The position numbers and the translations under genes were made by a program. The notes beneath the pieces are model-generated. The model had not been told where the DNA came from and searched no databases. It worked only from the letters and a program-made list of their open reading frames with translations. Source: Gammaproteobacteria bacterium (lineage in GTDB: Bacteria > Pseudomonadota > Gammaproteobacteria > JAURND01). Taken from it: a DNA stretch of 8,447 nucleotides. Of the stretch, positions 1 through 6,049 are shown in pieces. Location: assembly GCA_030830425.1 (NCBI GenBank), contig JAURND010000015.1:1-8447 (forward strand). Direction: 5' to 3'. Position 1 is the stretch's first letter. Each line of letters opens with the position of its first letter.

Positions 1-6
1 GATTGG

Positions 7-130
7 GGTAAGAGCGGTATAACCTGTTGAATTTAAGGGGGCAGCAGAACACTTCCCCCTTAAAAAAACCCCTGATTTTGTCTTAATCTGAAGGTAAAAA
101 AGACAGTACCTTCAGGTTGAATGAGTATAT
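7..130 (+). repeat. Dispersed structured repeat, copy C (facing the MFS gene)
   Basis: Positions 27-67 are a perfect 41-nt inverted match to 5507-5547, and the similarity continues on both sides. Reading on the plus strand, the copy contains a GGTAAG..CGGTATAAC box (7-23) and a 10-bp perfect hairpin, TTTAAGGGGG (32-41) with CCCCCTTAAA (55-64). An A-run and the linker cccctgattttgtct (69-83) follow. A second hairpin, AATCTGAAGGTA (85-96) with TACCTTCAGGTT (107-118), has one G-T wobble, and the copy ends in gagtata (123-129). Copies A and B lie on the minus strand upstream of pdxS. The 5' boundary is uncertain because the window starts here. That it is a repeat is certain; a role as promoter, leader RNA or mobile element is inferred. 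Confidence 0.85.
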
Positions 131-562
131 CGTATCCGTATTTAAAATCGCATTTTTTGCATCCTTGAAGTGAGGTGAGTATACCTCAAATAGCCATTTC
201 CGCCGCCCTTGAAAGAGAGCCTAAAAGAAGCTTTACCTCAACCTGAAACTGAAACTGAAGCTGCAGCTGCAGAGGGTCTCACTTTCAGGTTGACCATACA
301 GACGACAGGATATAGAATCAATGCGCTATGAAAAACGAATCCCTCCTACATTTCAACACGGTTTTTACTGAAAATAGCTGCTCTGTTTTCGTGCGTGCTC
401 TCGTCGTTATTTTTTCTGTGGTTGGCTGCTAACAGCCAATAACCCATTCATCTCAAAAAATACTTTTTTACAACCATTTTCGCCAAGCAGCGCTTGGTAT
501 TGCATTTGTTTGATTATGTATTTTGAATACAAAGCATTTTTTGAAAACAGATGAGGTCTAAT
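131..562. other. Intergenic region with decayed repeat pieces and hairpins
   Basis: This stretch upstream of the MFS gene has no convincing gene. It holds a short hairpin, TGAGGT-gagtat-ACCTCA (171-188), that resembles the 3' end of the dispersed repeat. It also holds an 11-bp inverted repeat enclosing tandem hexamers (238-293). Two further small hairpins are visible: TTGGCTG-ctaa-CAGCCAA (422-439) and CCAAGC-agc-GCTTGG (483-497). Neither is followed by a T-run, so neither is a classical terminator. The promoter of the MFS-prmB-asd run probably lies here, but I see no pair of -35/-10 boxes good enough to call. Confidence 0.6.
238..293 (+). repeat. Inverted repeat enclosing degenerate hexamer tandem array; partial copy of dispersed repeat
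   Basis: TCAACCTGAAA (238-248) pairs perfectly with TTTCAGGTTGA (283-293). Overlapping and filling the loop are five tandem hexamers: ctgaaa, ctgaaa, ctgaag, ctgcag, ctgcag (243-272). The right arm, in the context gtctcactttcagg, is nearly the same as the second-hairpin region of copy A upstream of pdxS. The piece is therefore best read as a decayed or rearranged copy of the same element in the same orientation as copy C. Confidence 0.6.
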
Positions 563-1858
563 ATGACAACAAAGATAGCAAAACCACCAATGAGCAGATT
601 ACGCAAATATTATCCGTTGATCATTCTTTCCCTATGCTCGAGTCTGCTGTTTTATAAATATATTTTGAATGTATCGCCTAGCATTATGGTGCCTGATTTG
701 ATGCGTCAATTTCAGGTGACAGGCGCGCAGTTGGGTAGTTTATCTGCCACTTTTTTTTATACCTACACGGTTGTACAGCTATTTTCAGGCGTATTGCTGG
801 ATAAATTAGGTGCACGTTTTATTGCTGGGTTTTCTACTTTAATCGCTGCATTGGGTGCGTATCTTTTTTCACAAGCAGACGTATTATGGGTAGCAACGCT
901 TGCCAGATGTATGATGGGTTTTGGTGTCGCTTTTGCAACAGTGACTTACTTTAAACTGAGCATTGCTTGGTTTAGAGTGGACCAGTTGGCATTTGTCGGT
1001 GGACTACTCGCCACTGCGGTGATGATTGGTGCTGTCTTTGGTCAGGCGCCACTGGCATGGGTAGTACAACAAACCAGTTGGCGTTTTGCGCTACAATGTT
1101 GCAGCATACTAGGCCTAGTCATTGCGATACTGTTTTTAATCTTAGGGCGAGAAAAACCTAAAAGTTCGTTAAACCCGATAACAGAAAGAACTTCCGCTAC
1201 TGCTGTAAAAATTGGATGGAGAGAAATTAAATCCACATTAAAAAATAAACAAAATTGGTATTTAACACTCTATAGCGGTTTGGTATTTGCACCATTATCT
1301 GCTATCGGTGGATTATGGGGGAATCCATTTTTACAAGAAACGCATCATCTGACTAATACCCAAGCAGCTGGACTAACCAGTTTATTATTTATCGGGTTAG
1401 GGTTGGGTAGTCCCTTATTAGGATTGATTTCAGATAAATTAGGTAATCGGTTAAGTGTGATGAAATGTGGCGCATTGATTTCTTTGGTGTCATTGTTAGT
1501 TGCCGTTTATTTTCCTGATTTACCCCTCTGGCTGTTAGGGTTTTTGCTATTTTCATTGGGTTTTTCTACTGGTGCTTTTATGTTAGGGTTTACATTGGGG
1601 ACACAAATCAATCCCATGATATTAGCGGGGACCACCGTGGCATTGATTAATACCGGAGATTCTGTACTTGAATCAGTGACAGAGCCATTGCTGGGTAAAA
1701 TTTTGGATTTAAATTGGTCCGGTCAATTATTAAATGGCACACACCACTTCACAGCTCATGATTATCGTGTTGCGTTTTCCCCATTGATTATTTATGTCTT
1801 GATTGGATTGTCTGTCCTTTATTTAATGAAAGAACCCAAAAATTTCCGCTATTCCTAG
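563..1858 (+). CDS. MFS family transporter
   Basis: A 431-residue integral inner-membrane protein with about 12 predicted transmembrane helices in two halves joined by a polar, basic loop (about residues 197-232). Both halves keep the major facilitator motif A between helices 2-3 and 8-9: GVLLDKLGAR (76-85) and GLISDKLGNR (287-296). The family moves small solutes, often with a proton; the substrate cannot be read from the sequence. An upstream in-frame ATG at 551 would add four residues. I prefer 563 because tgagg (552-556) sits 6 nt before it, while nothing like a ribosome site precedes 551. prmB begins 8 nt after the stop, so the two are probably co-transcribed. Family assignment is secure. 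Confidence 0.9.
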   Translation: MTTKIAKPPMSRLRKYYPLIILSLCSSLLFYKYILNVSPSIMVPDLMRQFQVTGAQLGSLSATFFYTYTVVQLFSGVLLDKLGARFIAGFSTLIAALGAYLFSQADVLWVATLARCMMGFGVAFATVTYFKLSIAWFRVDQLAFVGGLLATAVMIGAVFGQAPLAWVVQQTSWRFALQCCSILGLVIAILFLILGREKPKSSLNPITERTSATAVKIGWREIKSTLKNKQNWYLTLYSGLVFAPLSAIGGLWGNPFLQETHHLTNTQAAGLTSLLFIGLGLGSPLLGLISDKLGNRLSVMKCGALISLVSLLVAVYFPDLPLWLLGFLLFSLGFSTGAFMLGFTLGTQINPMILAGTTVALINTGDSVLESVTEPLLGKILDLNWSGQLLNGTHHFTAHDYRVAFSPLIIYVLIGLSVLYLMKEPKNFRYS

Positions 1859-1866
1859 AAAAAAAC

Positions 1867-2757
1867 ATGATAAAAAATAATCAAATCCTCCATGAACTGC
1901 AAACGTTCAGAGATATGGCGCGTTGGGGAGCCAGTCAATTCAATGCTGCTGGCTTACATTTTGGCCACGGAAATACGAATGCTTGGGATGAGGCGCTCTA
2001 TTTAATACGTCATGTGTTACATCTTTCGCCATCAGAAGACATGCATGTGGCTGATGCTCAATTATTGTTGTCTGAACGCGAAGCAATCGCAAATTTATTT
2101 GAGCGACGAATCAGAGAACGTAAACCAGCGCCTTATCTAACCCAACAAGCTTGGTTTTCAGGGTTACCTTTTTATGTGGATGAGCGCGTGATCATTCCCC
2201 GATCACCCATGACAGAGCTCATTGAACAAGCATTTTCCCCTTGGGTTGATCAAGATCCGAAGATGATACTCGATCTTTGTACTGGCAGCGGATGTATCGC
2301 CGTTGTCTGTGCGCTGACTTTTCCTGATGCACACATCGATGCGGTTGATATTTCTCAAGATGCATTGGCGGTCGCGAAAAAAAATATTGCGCACTATCAA
2401 CTAGATCACCGAGTGCAATTAATCGAATCTGATTTATTTGCCAATATGCCTCAGCAAACATATTCAGTCATTATTTGCAATCCTCCTTATGTCGATGCAA
2501 AAGAAATGTCGGCATTACCCCCAGAATATCAACACGAACCGACGCTTGCATTGGCAGGTGGAGATGATGGTTTGCAAATCGTGCAGAGAATATTGGAACA
2601 AGCCGCCAATTATTTAACGCCAGATGGCATCTTGATGGTAGAAGTTGGAGAAAGTGAGCAAGCAGCGCGAGCACGTTTTTCCGATTACCCAATGACCTGG
2701 TTAACTTTTGAGCGCGGTGGGCATGGTGTATTTTTATTGACAAGGGAACAGCTGTGA
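1867..2757 (+). CDS. prmB: 50S ribosomal protein L3 N5-glutamine methyltransferase
   Basis: A 296-residue SAM-dependent class I methyltransferase, close to the 310 residues of E. coli PrmB. It methylates the side-chain amide of a glutamine in ribosomal protein L3 during large-subunit assembly. The SAM-binding motif I is DLCTGSGCIA (136-145), and the amide-binding catalytic motif is NPPY (205-208). The N-terminal helix bundle carries the FGHGNTNAWDEA stretch (32-43), and residues 111-114 read PRSP. These, with the EQL C-terminus, point to PrmB rather than the release-factor enzyme PrmC. No clear ribosome site precedes the ATG (upstream tagaaaaaaac), so translation may be coupled to the MFS gene ending 8 nt earlier. 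Its last 4 bases overlap the asd start. A cytoplasmic housekeeping gene. Confidence 0.93.
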   Translation: MIKNNQILHELQTFRDMARWGASQFNAAGLHFGHGNTNAWDEALYLIRHVLHLSPSEDMHVADAQLLLSEREAIANLFERRIRERKPAPYLTQQAWFSGLPFYVDERVIIPRSPMTELIEQAFSPWVDQDPKMILDLCTGSGCIAVVCALTFPDAHIDAVDISQDALAVAKKNIAHYQLDHRVQLIESDLFANMPQQTYSVIICNPPYVDAKEMSALPPEYQHEPTLALAGGDDGLQIVQRILEQAANYLTPDGILMVEVGESEQAARARFSDYPMTWLTFERGGHGVFLLTREQL

Positions 2758-3764
2758 AAACTTACGATATCGCTGTGCTAGGTGCCACAGGTTTAGTGGG
2801 CGAAACGATTTTATCTATTTTAGAACAACACCAATTTCCAGTGGGCCAATTATATGTGCTGGCTAGCGAACGATCAGCAGGCGCTAAAATAACTTTTGCA
2901 GGTAAAAAAATCACGGTGCAAGACGCGGCTGAGTTTGATTTTTCACAAGTCGATATTGGCTTGTTTTCAGCAGGAGGTGCCGTATCTGAACGCTATGCGC
3001 CCATTGCGGCCGAAGCTGGATGCGTGGTCATTGATAATACCTCACAGTTTCGATATGACCTCGATGTACCCTTGATTGTGCCTGAAGTCAATGCAGATAA
3101 AATCGAAGATTATCAAGCGCGTCATATTATCGCCAATCCCAATTGTTCCACCATACAAATGATGGTGGCGTTGAAACCGATTTATGACGCAGTAGGGATT
3201 ACGCATATCCAAGTTGCCACTTATCAATCGGTATCAGGTTCTGGTCGCAAAGGCGTAGAGACACTAGAAAATCAAACGAAGCAATTATTTCAAGGGCAAA
3301 CCGTAGAGCCTGGGATATATCCTCGGCAAATCGGATTTAATGTGGTGCCGCAAATCGACCCTATTTTAGAAAATGGCTATACCCGAGAAGAAATGAAACT
3401 GTTTTGGGAAACGCGAAAAATTTTAGATGACCCACACATACACGTGAATGCAACAGCAGTTCGCGTGCCTGTGTTTTATGGTCACGCAGAAGCCATTCAT
3501 ATTAAGACCAAAGATGCGATGACCGCCGATCAAGCCAAAATATTATTGCGTCAAGCCCCGGGTATTATGCTGATGGAAGAAGATTATCCAACACCGATAG
3601 AAGAGGGCACCGTACAAGATGCAGTTTATGTGGGACGTGTCAGACAAGAAATCTCAAATCCGTGTGGTTTAAATCTTTGGGTAGTTGCTGATAATGTGAG
3701 AAAAGGAGCGGCACTCAATGCTGTTCAAATTGCGGAAATACTGGTTGAAAAATACCTGCGCTAG
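2754..3764 (+). CDS. asd: Aspartate-semialdehyde dehydrogenase
   Basis: A 336-residue NADPH-dependent enzyme that reduces aspartyl phosphate to aspartate semialdehyde, the branch point to lysine/diaminopimelate, threonine and methionine. The N-terminal Rossmann motif is GATGLVG (10-16). The catalytic cysteine is Cys131 in NPNCSTIQ. The active-site glutamine is Gln158 in YQSVSGSG. Arg237 and His244 in RVPVFYGHAEA are the expected substrate-binding and acid-base residues. The start is a GTG at 2754 whose last bases overlap the prmB TGA stop (GTGA, 4-bp overlap). An aaggga ribosome site (2742-2747) lies 6 nt upstream, so translation is probably coupled. The C-terminal residues are followed at once by the hairpin shared with pdxT. 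Complete, with no missing key residue. Confidence 0.95.
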   Translation: MKTYDIAVLGATGLVGETILSILEQHQFPVGQLYVLASERSAGAKITFAGKKITVQDAAEFDFSQVDIGLFSAGGAVSERYAPIAAEAGCVVIDNTSQFRYDLDVPLIVPEVNADKIEDYQARHIIANPNCSTIQMMVALKPIYDAVGITHIQVATYQSVSGSGRKGVETLENQTKQLFQGQTVEPGIYPRQIGFNVVPQIDPILENGYTREEMKLFWETRKILDDPHIHVNATAVRVPVFYGHAEAIHIKTKDAMTADQAKILLRQAPGIMLMEEDYPTPIEEGTVQDAVYVGRVRQEISNPCGLNLWVVADNVRKGAALNAVQIAEILVEKYLR

Positions 3765-3800
3765 ACAGCAATTCCCGTCAGAAATGCGGAATTGCTGTCT
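3763..3800. repeat. Perfect 13-bp hairpin between convergent asd and pdxT (bidirectional terminator candidate)
   Basis: AGACAGCAATTCC (3763-3775) pairs perfectly with GGAATTGCTGTCT (3788-3800) around a 12-nt loop. The left arm starts inside the asd stop codon. The right arm encodes some of the last residues of pdxT. No T-run follows on either strand, so it is not a standard intrinsic terminator. A related imperfect copy lies at 7086-7116, sharing agcaattcccg and gcggaa, which suggests a REP-like dispersed palindrome working as a transcript 3' end for both runs. Confidence 0.75.
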
Positions 3801-4362
3801 TACGAACCAATTCCAAAAAATATAAATGTAAAGTTGCGTCTTGGGTCAGTTCTGGGTGAAAAGTGGCGAGCAAACAAGCATGCTGTTGTATACAAACAGG
3901 ATCACCTTGATAAGTAGCAATGATCTTTATATCAGGGGCTAGATCAATAAATTTAGGTGCCCGGATAAAAAACAGTGGTAACGGGGTGGTGTTTAAAATG
4001 CAATGTCCGGTCGCCATTTGGCTGGCTAACTGACGACCATAAGCATTGCGCAAAATCGTCACATCTACGGCATTTAAGCTGATTTGGGCCGGAGAAATTA
4101 CTGTTTTAGCGAGCAAAATAGCACCTGCACAAGTACCAAAAAAAGGCATGCCTTTTTTTAATCGCTCATACAGCGCATCAAATAGCCCATTTTGTTGCAA
4201 TAATTTCAAGAGAGTAGAGCTTTCACCGCCCGGCAAAATCATGCCATGCACACCATTTAGGTCAGCTGGCGTACGCACATAACTATATTCAACATCCAGT
4301 TTTTTTAAAACGCGGGCATGTGCTTCATAATCGCCTTGAAGTGCTAGGATGCCAATTTTCAT
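3778..4362 (-). CDS. pdxT: Pyridoxal 5'-phosphate synthase, glutaminase subunit
   Basis: A 194-residue class I glutaminase that releases ammonia from glutamine and channels it to PdxS, in the deoxyxylulose-phosphate-independent route to vitamin B6. The start MKIGILALQGDYEAH matches the family N-terminus. Residues visible are the PGGESST loop (44-50), nucleophile Cys78 in GTCAG, and the catalytic pair His169 and Glu171 in FHPEL. The RNAYGRQ stretch (105-111) is also typical. An in-frame GTG at 4425, inside pdxS, would add 21 residues without family support, so I chose ATG 4362, 34 nt after the pdxS stop. No strong ribosome site precedes it. It lies downstream of pdxS in one operon. The 3' end is part of the hairpin shared with asd. 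Confidence 0.93.
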   Translation of the reverse strand: MKIGILALQGDYEAHARVLKKLDVEYSYVRTPADLNGVHGMILPGGESSTLLKLLQQNGLFDALYERLKKGMPFFGTCAGAILLAKTVISPAQISLNAVDVTILRNAYGRQLASQMATGHCILNTTPLPLFFIRAPKFIDLAPDIKIIATYQGDPVCIQQHACLLATFHPELTQDATLHLYFLELVRKTAIPHF

Positions 4363-4396
4363 GTTGTCATAAGACTCAACAAGAGCATCTTCGCGG

Positions 4397-5284
4397 CTAT
4401 TCGCCACGTGTTTGTAATAATTCACCTGCTGACAATGCGCGGATATCTAGCCCGTCCATCGCTTCGCCTAAATCTTCAGAGACTTCTAGTATGGTTTGCG
4501 GATTATCATAATGTGTGGTGGCAATGACCATTGCATGTGCGCGCGCCTGTGGATCATCAGATTTAAAAATGCCAGATCCAACAAATACCGTTTCAGCGCC
4601 TAATTGTCGCATCAAGGCCGCGTCTGCCGGCGTTGCTACGCCACCTGCCGAAAAATTAGGGACAGGCAGTTTACCGTTTTTACCCACCCATTTAACCAAT
4701 TCTAATGGCGCATTTAAATGCTTTGCTGCTGACACAAACTCTTCGTCGTGCAATAGCGTAAGATTACGTATCTCGCGATTTAAAGTGCGCATATGCCTAA
4801 CAGCTTCCACGATATTGCCTGAACCCGCTTCACCTTTAGTGCGAATCATCGCGGCACCTTCAGCAATACGTCGCAGCGCTTCTCCTAAATTACGACAACC
4901 ACAAACAAAAGGAATACGAAAACTATGTTTGTTAATGTGGTTTTCTTCATCAGCAGGTGTTAATACTTCGCTTTCATCGATAAAATCAACTTCTAATGCT
5001 TGTAATATCTGGGCTTCTGCAAAATGTCCGATACGCGCCTTAGCCATGACAGGAATGGATACAGTGTCCATAATTTCCCGAATAATTCGAGGGGAAGCCA
5101 TGCGCGCCACACCACCCATTTTGCGAATATCCGCAGGAACTCGCTCTAATGCCATCACTGCACATGCACCCGCTTGTTCTGCAATGATCGCTTGTTCTAC
5201 GTTGGTGACATCCATAATGACACCACCTTTTAGCATCTCTGCTAATCCCACTTTTACTTTCCAAGCCTCGCTATTAAAGTTCAT
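4397..5284 (-). CDS. pdxS: Pyridoxal 5'-phosphate synthase, synthase subunit
   Basis: A 295-residue (beta/alpha)8-barrel that condenses ribose 5-phosphate, glyceraldehyde 3-phosphate and PdxT-supplied ammonia into PLP. It usually forms a dodecamer carrying PdxT on the outside. The catalytic lysines are Lys82 ([10 protein letters not shown]) and Lys150 ([11 protein letters not shown]). Asp25 lies in the GGVIMDVTN stretch, and the phosphate-binding loops are present ([21 protein letters not shown] near residue 210). Length matches the family. The start is set by a gaggt ribosome site (5295-5291) 6 nt before ATG 5284. A consensus TATAAT lies about 120 nt upstream, inside repeat copy A, so the transcript leader would be mostly repeat sequence. 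This pathway is uncommon in gammaproteobacteria, many of which use PdxA/PdxJ. Confidence 0.95.
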   Translation of the reverse strand: MNFNSEAWKVKVGLAEMLKGGVIMDVTNVEQAIIAEQAGACAVMALERVPADIRKMGGVARMASPRIIREIMDTVSIPVMAKARIGHFAEAQILQALEVDFIDESEVLTPADEENHINKHSFRIPFVCGCRNLGEALRRIAEGAAMIRTKGEAGSGNIVEAVRHMRTLNREIRNLTLLHDEEFVSAAKHLNAPLELVKWVGKNGKLPVPNFSAGGVATPADAALMRQLGAETVFVGSGIFKSDDPQARAHAMVIATTHYDNPQTILEVSEDLGEAMDGLDIRALSAGELLQTRGE

Positions 5285-5308
5285 AATGTTACCTCGTTTT
5301 AGTCTGTT

Positions 5309-5424
5309 TATACTCGTTCTCCCTGAAAGTGAGACAAAATCAGGGGGTTTTTGCGAAGCGTCCCGACGAAGTTTGGGGGCTATGCTGCACCCTTAAACTG
5401 AAGAGATTATACCGCACGCTTACC
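5309..5424 (-). repeat. Dispersed structured repeat, copy A (facing pdxS)
   Basis: On the minus strand this copy reads GGTAAG..GCGGTATAAT, then a first hairpin at 5398-5371. That hairpin is GTTT, a two-base aa bulge, GGG, a mismatch and GC, closed by GC-c-CCC-c-AAAC. The linker cccctgattttgtct (5346-5332) is identical over 15 nt to 69-83 in copy C. The second hairpin is GTCTC with GAGAAC (one bulge; 5335-5316), and the end is cgagtata. The middle (about 5350-5374) differs from copies B and C, holding a GC-rich insert with two cttcg direct repeats. Copy A occupies nearly all of the sequence between the predicted pdxS promoter box and the pdxS ribosome site. Confidence 0.8.
5406..5411 (-). promoter_or_regulatory. 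-10 box candidate for pdxST within repeat copy A
   Basis: The minus strand reads TATAAT, an exact sigma70 -10 consensus, in the context GTGCGGTATAATCTC. It predicts a start near 5399 and a leader of about 115 nt. The -35 region is only T-rich and weak, so the call rests on the -10 box. The equivalent positions are TATAAC in copy C and TATAAA in copy B. Confidence 0.45.
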
Positions 5425-5467
5425 AAAATAAAATTTTTTTTTCAGGATATTTGTTTAAAAACCAGTA

Positions 5468-5569
5468 TATACTCGTCTCACCTCAACGTGAGACAAAACC
5501 AGGGGGTTTTTTAAGGGGGAAGTGTTCTGCTGCCCCCTTAAATTCAAACAGTTTATACTGCTCGTATCA
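5468..5569 (-). repeat. Dispersed structured repeat, copy B (facing pdxS)
   Basis: Tandem to copy A, in the same orientation, about 45 nt further upstream of pdxS. Positions 5507-5547 match 27-67 of copy C perfectly in the reverse sense. Both hairpins are present: TTTAAGGGGG (5510-5519) with CCCCCTTAAA (5533-5542), and GTCTCAC (5475-5481) with GTGAGAC (5488-5494), a perfect 7-bp stem. The minus-strand 5' end reads gatacgagcagTATAAAC where copies A and C have the GCGGTATAA box. No flanking target-site duplication is evident. Confidence 0.85.
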
Positions 5570-5615
5570 AAAAAGCAGACACATTAAGATACTCACTTTC
5601 AAGTACGAGCAGTAT
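5555..5615. repeat. 12-bp inverted repeat at the edge of copy B
   Basis: ATACTGCTCGTA (5555-5566) is the exact reverse complement of TACGAGCAGTAT (5604-5615), 37 nt apart. The left arm is the promoter-like end of repeat copy B. The right arm is therefore the same end in the opposite orientation, perhaps the stub of a lost divergent copy. A competing short pair, AAGATAC (5586-5592) with GTATCTT (5612-5618), also lies here. The rest of 5570-5671 shows no gene. A T-run-backed terminator for the isomerase gene is not visible. Confidence 0.6.
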
Positions 5616-5671
5616 CTTCAAATAAGAGCGTCATGAAAGATAGCAAGCATTGCTGCTCATTGATCAAATGG

Positions 5672-6049
5672 TTAGCGTGCGTGGCTGTCTCTGCCATAAA
5701 TATCCTCAAATCTCACAATATCGTCTTCACCCAAATAATCACCGATCTGCACCTCAATTAATGTACATACTTCATGGGTTAAATTTTCAATACGGTGTTT
5801 TGATTCTTGAGGAATATAAACACTTTGGTTAACGCGATAAACTGCTGTTTTTTCACCAACGGTGACTGTAGGCGAACCACTGACGATCACCCAATGTTCG
5901 GCTCTTTTGAAGTGTTTTTGCAAAGACAGTCGCCCATTGGGCTGAACAATGATGACTTTGACTTGGTAACCAGGGGATAGTGCTAATGTTTGATAGGATC
6001 CCCATGGTCGTTGATATATTTTTCCGATCTCATTGTTCAGCGGTTGCAT
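5672..6049 (-). CDS. Stand-alone mannose-6-phosphate isomerase cupin (type II PMI domain)
   Basis: A 125-residue single-domain cupin matching the C-terminal isomerase domain of the bifunctional ManC/AlgA enzymes; no nucleotidyltransferase domain is present. It should interconvert mannose 6-phosphate and fructose 6-phosphate in the cytoplasm. Landmarks in order are RPWGSYQ (14-20), the cupin motif LSLQKHFKRAEHW (41-53) with likely metal ligands Gln44, His46 and Glu51, and His85 in SKHRIEN. The signature EVQIGDYLGEDDIVRFEDIYGR (99-120) follows. The ATG lies inside the 3' end of the kinase gene (13-nt overlap), with a ggag ribosome site 5 nt upstream, so translation is coupled. The family is clear. 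Whether it feeds sugar catabolism or GDP-mannose synthesis is not shown here. Confidence 0.9.
   Translation of the reverse strand: MQPLNNEIGKIYQRPWGSYQTLALSPGYQVKVIIVQPNGRLSLQKHFKRAEHWVIVSGSPTVTVGEKTAVYRVNQSVYIPQESKHRIENLTHEVCTLIEVQIGDYLGEDDIVRFEDIYGRDSHAR

Noticed and set aside
1..300. Possible CRISPR array from repeated short motifs
   Set aside because: The repeats are not evenly spaced, vary in length and are palindromic elements scattered across the window. There are no uniform spacers and no cas genes.
328..432. 34-codon frame with a hydrophobic C-terminal half ending VVGC, lipobox-like
   Set aside because: No ribosome site, the cysteine is the last residue, and it lies in repeat-rich non-coding DNA. 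Nothing supports expression.
422..439. TTGGCTG-ctaa-CAGCCAA hairpin as a terminator
   Set aside because: No T-run follows on the plus strand and no gene ends nearby, so it is recorded only as a hairpin in the intergenic region.
4363..4425. N-terminal 21-residue extension of PdxT from a GTG inside pdxS
   Set aside because: The family begins at MKIGILALQG. The extension is just pdxS 3' sequence read in another frame plus the gap, with no family support.
4515..5396. Plus-strand open frame of 293 codons covering pdxS in antisense
   Set aside because: pdxS on the other strand is unmistakable with all catalytic residues. The antisense translation resembles no family and arises from codon bias; it also runs on into repeat copy A.
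5329..5636. Two overlapping plus-strand frames of about 60 codons upstream of pdxS sharing a RQNQGVF peptide
   Set aside because: The shared peptide is just the translation of the repeat linker present in copies A and B. The frames end with the repeats and no ribosome site is convincing. Such frames are often mis-annotated as proteins.
5650..5832. Plus-strand 60-codon frame antisense to the isomerase cupin
   Set aside because: It overlaps a well-supported minus-strand gene and has no family resemblance or ribosome site.
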